53,324 nucleotides of DNA from Gammaproteobacteria bacterium (GCA_003353945.1 PIVM01000024.1:1-53324), one strand, 5' to 3'; positions 16,315 through 26,436 are shown, counted from the first letter of the stretch. Numbers and translations: made by a program. Notes: generated from the letters alone by a model not told the origin.

Positions 16315-17511
16315 ATGAGAAAAAATTTACTGGCAGCAGTTACTATGATGTCCCTTGCTGGGACAATACCCGCGCATGCTGTAGAAACTAGAATCAGCGG
16401 CTTTCTCACAGCAAGCGTCAATATGCTTGATACAGATGAAGCAGAATATTTTGAGATAAACGACTACCCGAACTTTGCTCGGGACAGTATCTTTGGCTTG
16501 CAATTCGATACCAGAATCGATAAGCAGCTCAGTCTGACAACCCAAGTGGTTGCCAAAGACAACGGTGGCGGTTTTGATACCGAAGTGTCCTGGGCTTATG
16601 CCACTTATATGGCAAATTCCAACAACCGAATTCGAGTGGGTCGTCTGGCCATTTCCGATTTCCATTATTCTGATTTTGTTAACGTCAGTTATGCGTATCC
16701 ATGGATTAGGCCTCCCGTAGAAGTTTATGGCAATGTGCCGATCACCAGTTACGACGGTGTCGAGTGGGCCTATTTCCGCGCCTTGGGTGACTGGGACTTT
16801 GAATTTTCTCTGCGTGCGGGTGGTTTTGATCAAGATGTTGTACTGGGTGGTAATGAAATTCATATCAAATCCAAAACTTATTGGGCATTGGCAAGCAAGT
16901 TTTTTTACGAGGATTTAACTATCCGCCTGGCGTATGCACAACCGCGAATTAGTATGGAATCTGACAAAATGGACGAGGACTTCTTTGATTTAATGCCTGC
17001 AGGAACCGTACGAAAATTAAGAAATGACGATATCACTATTGATTTTTACGATATTGCCATTCACTACGACACCTTAACCTGGCTGGCCTATGCCGAAGGC
17101 GGAGTCACAAAGAGAAATCGTAGTCCACTACCCGAACAAAGCTCCTTTTATCTCGGAGGGGGTTATCATTTTGGCAATTGGTTACCCACCCTCACCTATG
17201 CAGTACGTAATTCTCAAACGCGTACTGATTTAATCGGTGAGGTACCCTTCCCTCGAGTGGCGAATCCAGATGGATATGATGGTATTCTCGCCGGGGCGAA
17301 TAGCTTCGTTAATAGTTTTGATGAAGATCAGGAGTCTATTATCTTAGGCTTAAGATGGGACTTTCATACCAGTGCGGCACTAAAATTTGAACTGCAACAT
17401 ATCAAGCCGAAAAATGATAAAAATTCAGGGCTGATTGAATCCGTTGCGGGTGAAGGCTATGACAACGAAGCCATCAATATGATCGGTACTTCAATCAGTG
17501 TGGCATTTTAA
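16315..17511 (+). CDS. Outer-membrane porin-like beta-barrel protein
   Basis: 398 residues with a clear Sec signal (MRKNLLAAVTMMSLAGTIPAHA, cut after AHA). The rest alternates hydrophobic and polar residues as in a porin barrel, with aromatic residues at strand ends, strand pairs such as GVEWAYFRALGDWDFEFSLR, and a terminal strand NMIGTSISVAF ending in phenylalanine, the outer-membrane assembly signal. The sequence fits a family of porin-like proteins found beside small periplasmic phosphate-binding-like proteins. The PBP-like gene follows after 13 bp with its own AAGGAGGAG ribosome site, so the two form an operon. The channel substrate is unknown. Confidence 0.85.
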   Translation: MRKNLLAAVTMMSLAGTIPAHAVETRISGFLTASVNMLDTDEAEYFEINDYPNFARDSIFGLQFDTRIDKQLSLTTQVVAKDNGGGFDTEVSWAYATYMANSNNRIRVGRLAISDFHYSDFVNVSYAYPWIRPPVEVYGNVPITSYDGVEWAYFRALGDWDFEFSLRAGGFDQDVVLGGNEIHIKSKTYWALASKFFYEDLTIRLAYAQPRISMESDKMDEDFFDLMPAGTVRKLRNDDITIDFYDIAIHYDTLTWLAYAEGGVTKRNRSPLPEQSSFYLGGGYHFGNWLPTLTYAVRNSQTRTDLIGEVPFPRVANPDGYDGILAGANSFVNSFDEDQESIILGLRWDFHTSAALKFELQHIKPKNDKNSGLIESVAGEGYDNEAINMIGTSISVAF

Positions 17512-17524
17512 GGAGGAGTAAGAC

Positions 17525-17947
17525 ATGAGAAAATTACAACTATTGATCCTAAGCTTGGTTATATTCTCCTCCGTCAGTTACGCGGATATCGTGGTTATTG
17601 TCAATCCTGAAGCAAAAGTGGATGCGCTAAGCGAAGGGGAAGTTAAACGAATTTATTTATCGAAGTTAAAAACATTTCCCAATGGCGGTGAAATTGTACC
17701 GATAGATCAAGCCAAGGCGTCTAAGATCTATGAAGCCTTTTACACCACTGTTGTAAAGAAGTCTATATCTCAGATCAGTGCCTATTGGGCCAGGGCAGTG
17801 TTTACGGGTGCTGGCATGCCGCCAAAACAGTCTGAGGGTGGCAGCGCTGGCGTGAAAAAGCTGGTCGCTGACAATCCAAATTTAATTGGCTACATTGAAA
17901 AGGAAGCTGTTGATAGCAGTGTGAAAGTGGTATTGACAATTCCCTAG
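17525..17947 (+). CDS. Short PstS-like (phosphate-binding-protein-like) periplasmic protein
   Basis: 140 residues. The signal peptide ends at about SVSYA. The mature part starts DIVVIVNPEAKVDALSEGEV and continues IYLSKLKTFPNGGEIVPIDQ, a pattern of the small phosphate ABC transporter substrate-binding-like domain; full PstS is over 300 residues, so this is one lobe. The middle SISAYWARAVFTGAGMPPKQ and the end NLIGYIEKEAVD are also typical. The strong ribosome site AAGGAGGAG is at 17512-17520. No ABC permease or ATPase is nearby, so it is not a standard transporter. As partner of the porin upstream, a sensing or anion-delivery role is possible. Confidence 0.87.
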   Translation: MRKLQLLILSLVIFSSVSYADIVVIVNPEAKVDALSEGEVKRIYLSKLKTFPNGGEIVPIDQAKASKIYEAFYTTVVKKSISQISAYWARAVFTGAGMPPKQSEGGSAGVKKLVADNPNLIGYIEKEAVDSSVKVVLTIP

Positions 17948-17953
17948 TACAAT

Positions 17954-17989
17954 CACTATCAAACCAGCGACCACTATCAAACCTGCGAC
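17954..17989. repeat. Tandem 18-bp duplication
   Basis: CACTATCAAACCAGCGAC at 17954-17971 is followed directly by CACTATCAAACCTGCGAC at 17972-17989, with one mismatch. It lies just after the PBP-like gene and at the point where LysR homology on the other strand ends, so it may mark a rearrangement junction. Confidence 0.85.
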
Positions 17990-17991
17990 TT

Positions 17992-18323
17992 TTAAATTCC
18001 ATGTCTGCGGTAATGCAAGGGACGTTGAGTAAATCATTAGGGTGTTTAATGGCTGCGTGTTGACTTAAAAAGGTAGGGGAGGCAAAAGTGCAAAATTGCA
18101 CATCGAAAAGTTTTCATGCGATGAGGGATGAGTCTGCCAGCGGGCCTAGTCGAAATACAAAATCGAGTTTATCTCTTTGTACGTCCTGAAACCGATTGCT
18201 GGATAGTAGTTCAATCTGCACCTTGGGGTGCGCCAGATGAAAATCGACAAGCCAGCTGCCCAGCAGGTGGGAGCCGAAGGCCTGGGGAGAGCTGATTCTT
18301 AGACTGCCTAATGCTAACCCATT
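17992..18323 (-). pseudogene. LysR-family regulator remnant (substrate-binding domain part)
   Basis: On the minus strand, from an in-frame stop at 18324-18326, the frame reads GSLRISSPQAFGSHLLGSWL, then AHPKVQIELLSS and LDFVFRLGPLADSSLIA, a close match to the start of a LysR substrate-binding domain. A TGA at 18114-18116 replaces the expected arginine codon. After it the same frame resumes with KLFDVQFCTFASPTFLSQH and HPNDLLNVPCI, still LysR-like, and the match ends near the tandem repeat at 17989. The N-terminal DNA-binding domain and the C-terminal half are missing. This is a dead gene. A 99-codon frame at 17802-18101 is the downstream piece plus unrelated sequence. Confidence 0.85.
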
Positions 18324-18388
18324 TTAACCTTTAATGAACAGCCTGTGACAGCGAGTGCAGCTAAATGTAAGAAGATGAACGAGGCGTA

Positions 18389-19128
18389 ATGCTAATGGAG
18401 AGTTTCCTCGATATTTATGGAAAATGGCTTATCAAACAACGCTGGTATGTTCTTGCCACCACGATTATCGTTGTAGCAATCTGTGGCGTGGGTGCAGCAA
18501 AGCAAAGCTAAGCATCAACTCAGAAAAGCGGTATTTCTTTTACGATGACAATCCGCATCTTCTGTTCAAAGAAGCGTTTGAGGAAAGGTATACCAATGCT
18601 CATAACATATTGATCATCGTCGCGCCGAAAAATCAGATGATATTTACCTCTGACACGCTTGCGGCGGTAGAAGAGCTTACGGCATTGAGCTGGGATGTGC
18701 CAAACGCAACTCGCGTTGATTCAATAACAAACTTTCAACATACCAGAGCTGATGGAGATGAACTTATTTTTGAAGAAATAGTGGTCGACGCTTCTTTGCT
18801 TTCAAGACAACAGCTTGATGTTATTAGGGAGAGAAGCTTATCAGAGACATTGCTAGTCAATCGCCTTATTTCGCCAATCGGGCACGTCACAGGTATCAAT
18901 ATTACCATCAATAAACCCGAAAAAACCGATGACATTACAAATCAGGACATCGTTGAATATAGCCAAAGGATGGTGAGCAAAGCACCCACAGAGATGCTAA
19001 CAAGGGGCACGGGTGAAGTGATACTCGGCTCCTACATATCAGAGAGAAATATTCGCAGCATGATGGTTGCGACTTTTGGCGCATTGATATTAATATCAGT
19101 CATCCTGATTGCTGAGGAAGCATCGTGA
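18389..19128 (+). pseudogene. Frameshifted, truncated MMPL/RND-superfamily exporter
   Basis: The gene begins at ATG 18389 with the N-terminal helix of MMPL-type exporters (WLIKQRWYVLATTIIVVAIC), reaches a stop after AAKQS at about 18510, and continues in another frame as KLSINSEKRYFFYDDNPHLL and HNILIIVAPKNQ. It keeps the family block RVDSITNFQHTRADGDELI. It ends at 19128 inside the second helix (MMVATFGALILISVILIA). Normal members are over 750 residues with 12 helices, so at least two thirds is lost and the remaining part carries a frameshift. It stops two bases before the convergent uvrA end. Confidence 0.85.
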
Positions 19129-19130
19129 AT

Positions 19131-21959
19131 TCACTTGCCTTCCAACAATTTTTTCAGAAACCGCCCGGTATGAGAGTGCGCCATTTCGCTGACCGTTTCA
19201 GGTGTGCCCGTGGCAATAATCTCTCCGCCTAGGTCACCGCCCTCTGGACCCAAATCCACAATCCAGTCAGCGGTTTTAATCACGTCAAGATTGTGCTCAA
19301 TGACCACAATGGTATTGCCGTGATCGCGCAGGCGGTGCAGAACAGTGAGTAATTGTTGAATATCATGAAAATGCAAACCGGTGGTGGGTTCATCGAGAAT
19401 ATACAGGGTTTTTCCCGTATCACGTTTGGATAATTCCTTGGCCAGCTTGACGCGTTGCGCTTCACCGCCAGAGAGTGTGGTAGCAGCCTGGCCGAGTCGG
19501 ATGTAGGACAAGCCCACATCCAGCAATGTTTGCAGTTTTCGTGCTATCACAGGCACATTTTTAAAAAAGACCAATGCATCTTCTACGGTTAAATTGAGAA
19601 TGTCATCAATGGATTTTGATTTATAACGAATGTCCAGCGTCTCACGGTTATAGCGTTTACCCTTGCAGACATCGCAGGGCACATAAATATCCGGCAAGAA
19701 GTGCATTTCCACTTTGGTCACGCCATCTCCCTGACAGGCTTCGCAACGCCCGCCTTTGACGTTAAAACTAAAACGCCCCAGTTTATAGCCTCTTGAGCGG
19801 GCTTCCTGTGTGCCGGCAAATAACTCACGAATCGGTGTGAAAATGCCGGTGTAGGTGGCGGGATTGGAGCGAGGTGTGCGGCCAATGGGACTTTGATCAA
19901 TGTCGATACATTTGTCAATGAGATCAAGCCCGGAAATCGTGTCGTATTCTGCTGCTGTGAGCGTTGTTGCGCCGTTCAGTTCAGTCGCTGCTATGGGGTA
20001 TAGCGTACTGTTGATCAATGTAGACTTCCCTGAGCCGGAAACACCCGTCACACAGGTTAACAGGCCTAGCGGCAAGGTTAATTCTACGGATTTTAAATTA
20101 TTGCCACGAGCACCGCTGATGGAAAGCAAATTTTTGGGATCCGACGTTATGCGTTTGCTTGGCACTGGGATTTTTTTACGGCCATTGAGGTAATTGCCGG
20201 TCAGGGAGTTTGGCTCATTGATGATGTCAGCAAAACTGCCCTGAGCGACTATTTGGCCACCGTGAATGCCGGCTGCCGGTCCAATATCGATAATATGGTC
20301 TGCGTTGCGAATGGCTTCTTCATCGTGCTCGACAACAATCACGCTGTTGCCCAAATCGCGCAGATGCAGCAACGTATTGAGCAGTCGCTCATTATCTCGT
20401 TGATGCAATCCAATGGACGGTTCGTCAAGAATATACATGACGCCCACAAGGCCAGCGCCAATTTGGCTGGCCAGTCGGATGCGTTGTGCTTCGCCACCGG
20501 ACAGGGTTTCGGCGCTTCGGTCAAGACTCAGGTAGTTCAGGCCGACATCCACCAAAAAACGCAGTCGAAGACGCAGTTCCTTGAGAATTTTATCGGCGAT
20601 TTTTGCCCGGCGGCCATCAAACTGCAATTGACTGAAGTAGCGATGGGCGACACCGACCGGCATTGCCGCTATATCGGGCAGGGTTTTGTCGTCGATATAG
20701 ACATGGCGGGCGTCTCTGTTGAGTCGTGAGCCGCCGCAGTCCGGGCAGGGTTGAATGCTGAGATAACGGGATAATTCTTCACGTACTGCGCTGGATTCCG
20801 TATCACGGTAGCGGCGCTCAAAATTGGGGATAATGCCTTCGAAACTATGGGTGCGCTGGTAAAAGTCGCCGCGGTCATTGATATAGCTAAAGTTGATGTC
20901 TTCGCCGTCGCTGCCGAAGAGAATGCAGCGACGGTGGGCTTCATCAAGTGCCATAAAGGGTGTGTCAATATCAAAATCGTAGTGCTTGGCCAGCGATGAC
21001 AGCATTTGGAAATAATAAATACTGCGCCGATCCCAACCACGAATGGCACCTTCAGCAAGGCTGGCTTCCGGATGCAAGACGATGCGGTTAATATCAAAGA
21101 ATTGTTTGACGCCCAGGCCATCACAGCCAGGGCAGGCGCCTGCCGGATTGTTAAAGGAGAACAATCGTGGCTCAAGTTCGTTAATGCTGTGTCCGCAATG
21201 CGGGCAGGCAAACAGGGCAGAAAAGGTCAGGTCATCCTGCTCGCCATCCATATAACTGATCGACGCCAGGCCATCGGACAGTTTTATGGCCGTCTCAAAC
21301 GATTCGGCAAGCCGTATCGTGATATTGTCCCTGACCTTAAATCGATCAACCACCACCTCAATGCTATGTTTTTGATTTTTATTCAATTCAGGTAAATCAT
21401 CAAGATCGGTGACAATGCCGTCGATGCGGGCGCGGATAAAACCTTCGCTGCGCAGTTGTTCAAAAATGTGCAAATGCTCTCCCTTGCGGTTGCGCACCAC
21501 GGGCGCCAGCAGCATGAGTTTTGCGCCTTCTTCCAGCTCAAGTACCGTATCCACCATTTGGCTGATGGTTTGCGCCTGTAATGGTTTATTATGATCGGGA
21601 CAACGAGGCTCGCCGACACGGGCAAACAGCAGGCGCAGGTAATCATATATTTCAGTGATCGTGCCCACTGTGGAGCGTGGATTGTGAGAGGTGGATTTTT
21701 GTTCAATGGATATGGCGGGGGATAGCCCTTCAATGCTGTCAATATCCGGTTTTTCCATCATGGATAAAAATTGACGGGCGTAGGTGGATAGCGACTCCAC
21801 ATAACGGCGTTGTCCCTCGGCGTAAAGTGTATCAAAGGCCAGAGACGATTTACCGGAACCGGACAGGCCGGTGATCACCACCAGTTTGTTGCGGGGTATT
21901 TCCAGATCGATGTTTTTCAGGTTATGAGTACGAGCACCCCGAACAACTATTTTATCCAT
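19131..21959 (-). CDS. uvrA: Excinuclease ABC subunit A (UvrA)
   Basis: 942 residues, the usual length. UvrA is the damage-scanning ATPase of nucleotide excision repair; its dimer loads UvrB. Both ABC modules are present: Walker [15 protein letters not shown] (about 31-44) and [12 protein letters not shown] (about 640), signature [12 protein letters not shown] and [12 protein letters not shown], and Walker B LDEP twice. Zinc modules are visible as [13 protein letters not shown] with CPGCDGLG, and [14 protein letters not shown] with CDVCKGKR. The start [17 protein letters not shown] matches known UvrA. ssb, a common divergent neighbour in enterics and pseudomonads, is absent. A TACTGT half-site lies upstream but I see no full LexA box. 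Confidence 0.98.
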   Translation of the reverse strand: MDKIVVRGARTHNLKNIDLEIPRNKLVVITGLSGSGKSSLAFDTLYAEGQRRYVESLSTYARQFLSMMEKPDIDSIEGLSPAISIEQKSTSHNPRSTVGTITEIYDYLRLLFARVGEPRCPDHNKPLQAQTISQMVDTVLELEEGAKLMLLAPVVRNRKGEHLHIFEQLRSEGFIRARIDGIVTDLDDLPELNKNQKHSIEVVVDRFKVRDNITIRLAESFETAIKLSDGLASISYMDGEQDDLTFSALFACPHCGHSINELEPRLFSFNNPAGACPGCDGLGVKQFFDINRIVLHPEASLAEGAIRGWDRRSIYYFQMLSSLAKHYDFDIDTPFMALDEAHRRCILFGSDGEDINFSYINDRGDFYQRTHSFEGIIPNFERRYRDTESSAVREELSRYLSIQPCPDCGGSRLNRDARHVYIDDKTLPDIAAMPVGVAHRYFSQLQFDGRRAKIADKILKELRLRLRFLVDVGLNYLSLDRSAETLSGGEAQRIRLASQIGAGLVGVMYILDEPSIGLHQRDNERLLNTLLHLRDLGNSVIVVEHDEEAIRNADHIIDIGPAAGIHGGQIVAQGSFADIINEPNSLTGNYLNGRKKIPVPSKRITSDPKNLLSISGARGNNLKSVELTLPLGLLTCVTGVSGSGKSTLINSTLYPIAATELNGATTLTAAEYDTISGLDLIDKCIDIDQSPIGRTPRSNPATYTGIFTPIRELFAGTQEARSRGYKLGRFSFNVKGGRCEACQGDGVTKVEMHFLPDIYVPCDVCKGKRYNRETLDIRYKSKSIDDILNLTVEDALVFFKNVPVIARKLQTLLDVGLSYIRLGQAATTLSGGEAQRVKLAKELSKRDTGKTLYILDEPTTGLHFHDIQQLLTVLHRLRDHGNTIVVIEHNLDVIKTADWIVDLGPEGGDLGGEIIATGTPETVSEMAHSHTGRFLKKLLEGK

Positions 21960-22061
21960 GAACAGATACCACCTTGTCAGCGAACAGAACAGTATATCGT
22001 CAAGCCATTCGTCTATGCAAAGCGAGTGGCAATGCCGTTATTTCTAACGGTAGTCTTTGTA

Positions 22062-22080
22062 GGGTGCGCTGCGCGCACCA
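22062..22080. repeat. Short palindrome GGTGCGC-TGC-GCGCACC
   Basis: A perfect 7-bp stem (22063-22069 / 22073-22079) lies in the 262-bp space between the divergent uvrA and EthD-protein genes. Such GGTGCGC-type palindromes are common intergenic repeats. The rest of the spacer shows no gene. Confidence 0.5.
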
Positions 22081-22221
22081 GAAAGGCCCTAATCCGTTGA
22101 TTTTGCGTGATGAAATCGGGTGCAAGTCGTCCAAGTTCCATGTGGGTCGCCCACAAATAGAATTGCTGGATGTCCGCGTGTCTATTGAATTTAACCATAC
22201 CAGGAGAGAATGGAGAGAATA

Positions 22222-22923
22222 ATGGAAAAAATCATGTACCCCTTGTGGAAAAAGAGCGCACAGAGCGATGTGGATTTTCGCAAGCAGCTGCTGGGGCCAA
22301 TGACAGACCGTCTGGCAGCGGCCGGAGTGTGCAAAATTCGCATCTCCGTGGTGGATGAAGATGTTGAGGTGGCGGCACCCTATCGAATCGAGGCAAGCAA
22401 ACCGGCGATTAACGGTTTATTGTCTTTGTGGGTGAACAGTGCGAATTATCGCCAGCCACTAGAGCACATTGTGGCAGATTTTGTCGAGCGCTATGAGGGC
22501 TATCTAGTGACGGAATCAGAGCCGATCCCCAATATCACACATCAAGTGCCGGAAGGTCAGCGCACACCCGGTATGAATCAAGTCGTGTTTTTAAAAAAAC
22601 CACCGCGTTTGAGTTATGAGCAATGGCTGGACATCTGGCACAACAGCCATGCACAGATTGCAATCGATATTCAGTCGACCTTTGGATATCGCCAGAATGT
22701 GATTGTCAGGCAACTCACATATACCGCGCCTGACTATGATGCGATTGTTGAAGAGAATTTTCCTGAAGCTGCTATGAGCGACAGAGCTGCATTCTATGAT
22801 GCGCAAGCTGATCAGGCATTGTACAAGGAGCGAGAGCAAGCGATGCTTGAGAGCTGTGAGCGTTTTGTTGATTTTGATAAAATTGATTGTATTCCGACCA
22901 GCGAATACGAAGTGAATAAATAA
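22222..22923 (+). CDS. EthD-domain protein
   Basis: 233 residues from the preferred ATG 22222, which has GGAGAG at 22212-22217; the ATG at 22210 lies only one base from its ribosome site. The C-terminal half has an EthD (dimeric alpha/beta-barrel) signature, PRLSYEQWLDIWHNSHAQIA followed by FGYRQNVIVRQLT. The N-terminal half may be a second, more diverged ferredoxin-like module. EthD proteins accompany degradation of ethers and other xenobiotics; their biochemical role is poorly known. No signal peptide is seen. The TonB receptor follows after 184 bp in the same direction, possibly as a separate unit. Confidence 0.8.
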   Translation: MEKIMYPLWKKSAQSDVDFRKQLLGPMTDRLAAAGVCKIRISVVDEDVEVAAPYRIEASKPAINGLLSLWVNSANYRQPLEHIVADFVERYEGYLVTESEPIPNITHQVPEGQRTPGMNQVVFLKKPPRLSYEQWLDIWHNSHAQIAIDIQSTFGYRQNVIVRQLTYTAPDYDAIVEENFPEAAMSDRAAFYDAQADQALYKEREQAMLESCERFVDFDKIDCIPTSEYEVNK

Positions 22924-23107
22924 TTCTGTGCAAAGTTTGTCAGCTTTTTTTTATCAAGCTAATTCCAGATGTTATGGATCAAGTGAATGGTGCTAATAGG
23001 GTATTTTAAAAAGGCATTTCCTTTGTTTTGAGGCTACACTACTACGATTGCTTTTAAGTTAGCTTATGGAAATTCAAACCTTAAAGACTATAGTGGGGAT
23101 GGATAGT

Positions 23108-25582
23108 ATGAATCCTGGTGCCAGAATAAAAACTTTGTTTTCGGTCGTGCCAACGTTATGCGTTAGTGTTGGCTTTATCGGCTCAGTTGCACATGCCGAA
23201 GAAGTTTGGCTTGAAGAAATTATTGTAACCGCGCAAAAGCGCTATGAAACAACGCAGGAGGTGCCGATAGCGATTAGTGCGTTTACTGAGGATACTCTCA
23301 AGAATATCAACGCGCAGAATATTACAGACTTGGGCCGCTTTACGCCGGGTTTGGAGGCCAGGAATCCTAGCGCAACGCAACCGGACTTCAGTATCCGTGG
23401 TATTACCACCGATGATTTTGGTATTGGCAGTGAGCCTTCAGTAGCGATCTACATGGATGGTGTTTATGTGGGACGCTCAGGCAGTGCTCAGTTGAACTTC
23501 AATGATATTGAACGGGTGGAAATACTACGGGGGCCGCAGGGTACCTTGTTTGGTCGTAATGCGGCGGCCGGTGCCATCAGTGTGATTACCAAAAAACCGA
23601 CAGCACTCACAGAAGGCAATGTACAAGTAAGCGTAGGTAACTATAACAAGCTTAAGTTGGAAGGTATTTTCAATACGGAACTTGCTGATGGGGTCTACGG
23701 GCGTTTTGGCGCGTTGTGGAATCAACGCGATGGGTTTATTGATAATAATGACCCCAGTGGGCAGGGCGAAGACGAATTGGGGCAGGAAGGCAATTGGTCG
23801 CTGACAGCCGGAATATTATGGGATTTTGACGATACAGAGGTTGTCTGGCGTTCCGATTATGATCGGATCGATAAGGATGCGCCTTATTCTTATAGCATCA
23901 ACCCCAATCTCTACCATGACCAGGCGAATGCGGGCGACCCCTACGGTGATTATGAAAATGATTCCCCGTCTTTTGAAGAGCGTGATTTGTTTGGAACGTC
24001 TTTAACCGTCAGTCATGACTTTGATGATGATCTGAGTTTTATTTCGGTTACCGCTTATCGCACCTTTGATTCTGAAAATCGTCAGGATGAAGATGGTACA
24101 GCCATTATTGGTCGCTTTTTGGATACGCATAATATTGAAAGCAATGATTCATTCAGTCAGGAATTTCGTCTCAGTTATCACTCCGATTCCGATTGGTCCT
24201 GGTCGACGGGTTTGAGTTATTTTCGTGAGGAGGCAGAGCAGGAACATCGGGTTATATTTGGGACGGAGATGGCTGATTTGTTGTTGGCGGCGGGTTTGGA
24301 TGAGAATAATATCGAGGGTGTTATTCCAGATGATCAATGGAATGGTGGTGACGGGGTTTCTGTCATTAGTCTTGACGCGATTGAGTTTGTTAATACTTAC
24401 GCTGGGTTACTCTATGATGGAATTGGCATTTCAGGGACACCAACATCAGATGAATTATTGGCGTTGGGTATACATACGGATCAAATGTTTAACGAGTTGA
24501 CATTTTCCAGTTTGGCTTGGTATGGAGATGTCACTTATTCCTTTACTGACGCTTTGGATTTGACATTGGGTCTACGTTATACCAGGGATAAAAAGGATTT
24601 TAAAAGGGAGACTCCGGTTAATCGAGAGGGCTTTGCTTATCGTTTTGCTTTTGATAGTTATGAAAATGCAAACGGACTTGCTTTCCTTGATCAAGTGGGG
24701 ACTGCTTTGGATGAAGGTGATCTGAGTTTATTACCTGGTGCACCAGGCCTTTCTTATTCAGATAATCCAGATGATACATGGTCCAAATGGACACCGAGAA
24801 TGGTGTTAAATTATCGCTGGACGTCGGATGTTCTGACCTACTTAAGCGCAGCGCGTGGATTTAAAGCCGGCGGCTTCAATGGCGTTGGTTTTTCTGAAGA
24901 ATCCATTGAACCGGAGATAGTCGATAATCTGGAAATTGGTTTTAAATCGACTTGGTTAGATAATCGTTTAAAAGTCAATGTGGCCGTATTTACTTTTGAG
25001 TATAACGATTTACAGATTCTGGAGTTTGTTAAACTGCCGGATGAGAGTCTGCCTTCGTATAAATTGACCAATGGTGATGCCAAAGCCAGCGGTGTGGAAA
25101 CAGAGATATTCTGGATGGCGATGGACGGTTTGATGTTGAGCTTCAATTCATCTTATCTGGATACGGAGTATGTTGAATATATGAAACCCACGGCAAATGG
25201 CATAGTGGATCTGGAGGGCGAACCCATGTCTTCTGTACCTAGGGAAAGCTATAACCTGGGTGCAGAATATACACTGGCACTTGCCGATCTGGGTGAGTTT
25301 GTTTTCCGCTTTGATACCAGCTATGTTGGCAGCAGAGTAGATTCGTCCGGTGAGAATGCAGTAACCCTGGGTTCTTATGCCCTGACCAATGCCCGCATTA
25401 CCTATGCCCATATCAGTGGCGACTGGGAAACCTCTCTTTGGGCTGAGAACCTGTTTGATGAGGAATATCAGTTCGGTGGTATCACCAGCGAGGGTGGTCT
25501 TGCTTCGGCTGAAGGTAACAGTCCTATTGTTCGCCGTGCCACGCCGCGTTTCTTTGGTCTGGAAGGACGATATTACTTCTAA
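23108..25582 (+). CDS. TonB-dependent outer-membrane receptor
   Basis: 824 residues from ATG 23108, chosen because GGGGA lies about 9 bases upstream and a signal peptide (ending SVAHA) follows at once. The TonB box region is EEIIVTAQKR. The plug domain follows with RFTPGLEARN, FSIRGITTDDFG, YMDGVYVGRSG, RVEILRGPQGTLFGRNAAAG and AISVITKKP. The beta-barrel ends SPIVRRATPRFFGLEGRYYF with terminal phenylalanine. This is the class expanded in marine gammaproteobacteria and sphingomonads and often imports plant, steroid or aromatic-type compounds and siderophores; the ligand cannot be read from sequence. No Fur box was found upstream. Confidence 0.95.
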   Translation: MNPGARIKTLFSVVPTLCVSVGFIGSVAHAEEVWLEEIIVTAQKRYETTQEVPIAISAFTEDTLKNINAQNITDLGRFTPGLEARNPSATQPDFSIRGITTDDFGIGSEPSVAIYMDGVYVGRSGSAQLNFNDIERVEILRGPQGTLFGRNAAAGAISVITKKPTALTEGNVQVSVGNYNKLKLEGIFNTELADGVYGRFGALWNQRDGFIDNNDPSGQGEDELGQEGNWSLTAGILWDFDDTEVVWRSDYDRIDKDAPYSYSINPNLYHDQANAGDPYGDYENDSPSFEERDLFGTSLTVSHDFDDDLSFISVTAYRTFDSENRQDEDGTAIIGRFLDTHNIESNDSFSQEFRLSYHSDSDWSWSTGLSYFREEAEQEHRVIFGTEMADLLLAAGLDENNIEGVIPDDQWNGGDGVSVISLDAIEFVNTYAGLLYDGIGISGTPTSDELLALGIHTDQMFNELTFSSLAWYGDVTYSFTDALDLTLGLRYTRDKKDFKRETPVNREGFAYRFAFDSYENANGLAFLDQVGTALDEGDLSLLPGAPGLSYSDNPDDTWSKWTPRMVLNYRWTSDVLTYLSAARGFKAGGFNGVGFSEESIEPEIVDNLEIGFKSTWLDNRLKVNVAVFTFEYNDLQILEFVKLPDESLPSYKLTNGDAKASGVETEIFWMAMDGLMLSFNSSYLDTEYVEYMKPTANGIVDLEGEPMSSVPRESYNLGAEYTLALADLGEFVFRFDTSYVGSRVDSSGENAVTLGSYALTNARITYAHISGDWETSLWAENLFDEEYQFGGITSEGGLASAEGNSPIVRRATPRFFGLEGRYYF

Positions 25583-25605
25583 TCTATTCCGCGTTTGATT
25601 AAAAA

Positions 25606-25631
25606 GAAAAGGGAGCGATGCTCTCTTTTTG
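25606..25631 (+). terminator. Intrinsic terminator after the TonB receptor gene
   Basis: The stem AAAGGGAGC / GCTCTCTTT (one G-T pair) with a GAT loop ends in CTTTTTGC, 24 bp after the stop codon. Confidence 0.75.
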
Positions 25632-26091
25632 CGTAATCCAGTGTTGGCTTAAGTCTGACCCAAAGAGCCATTATAATCCATTATATATCAGCTGGTTATG
25701 CGAATGCCGCCAATTGGGTTTGATGATTTCGGTGACCCTAAAAGCCGTATACTTTATGACTACGTAGAATTGGAAGATGCAAGAAATTAGCTTTCTGTCT
25801 ACCAAACTAAGATAAAAAAACAGTGGATCACGCCCTTACTACATTTCAGCGCGTTTTTATATTTTTTCTTCGTCTGCACGGCTTGTCACTACCTTGTGTT
25901 GATCAAAAAGCGCACAAGGCTGGCGAGCGGGGAGGCCTGCTTTATTTCTGCTTCAGTTATTTGGGCTGATTGTTTTATGATCTTGTGATAGTAGATATTC
26001 ACGGACATATTGATGGGTTATGCTTGGCGCAATAACAAGACCCGTATATTATCCCTGATTGGAATTAGTACATTCATTCGGAGCTACAAAT
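25632..26091. other. Intergenic region with no supported gene
   Basis: Two tiny frames were inspected: 25697-25789 (plus, 30 codons, starting MRMPPIGFDDFGDP) and about 25883-26005 (minus, about 40 codons, starting MSVNIYYHK). Neither has a ribosome site or family match that I can see. Both could be gene debris. No promoter boxes are clear. Confidence 0.4.
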
Positions 26092-26436
26092 ATGTCATTA
26101 AAATTAAACAGCTTCATACTTCTCGCCTTTTGTATTATTTGTGCCATTTTATTTGCAGCTAAGCAGTGGTATGAGAGTGGGAACTTACATGATGCAGATG
26201 TTTCAACATGGAAAACAGTTTCGCATCAAAATAAGCTGGCAACAGCATCTGATTGGATTTTGATTAGTCCAAGAATAAAAGCAGAGTTAAAAAGTAGTGG
26301 TAGCATAGATTCTAATAAGGTTTACGCCGAGGAGTTGGTAGCGTGTATTGATTCCTCGTTAGAGGGTGTAAATGTTTCTTTTGGTGCAGCAGATGTTGCC
26401 GCCAGTTGCATGGTATTAATGGGTTGGCTGAAATGA
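26092..26436 (+). CDS. Small single-pass membrane protein of unknown function
   Basis: 114 residues from ATG 26092, which has GGAG at about ten bases; the longer frame from TTG 26059 lacks a ribosome site. The N-terminus is one hydrophobic helix (FILLAFCIICAILFAAK) that could be a signal anchor, followed by a soluble periplasmic-side domain. Two cysteines near the end (VACIDSSLEG and AASCMVLM) could form a disulphide. I do not recognise the family. It stands alone between the TonB receptor and the ABC efflux operon and lacks low-complexity or shadow-frame signs, so it is probably a real gene. Confidence 0.6.
   Translation: MSLKLNSFILLAFCIICAILFAAKQWYESGNLHDADVSTWKTVSHQNKLATASDWILISPRIKAELKSSGSIDSNKVYAEELVACIDSSLEGVNVSFGAADVAASCMVLMGWLK

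Noticed and set aside
17802-18101. 99-codon minus-strand ORF as an intact gene
   Set aside because: Its first third is the tail of the broken LysR gene, and the rest runs antisense into the PBP-like gene.
21960-22010. Possible LexA box upstream of uvrA
   Set aside because: Only a TACTGT half-site is present on the minus strand; the required CTGT-N8-ACAG is not.
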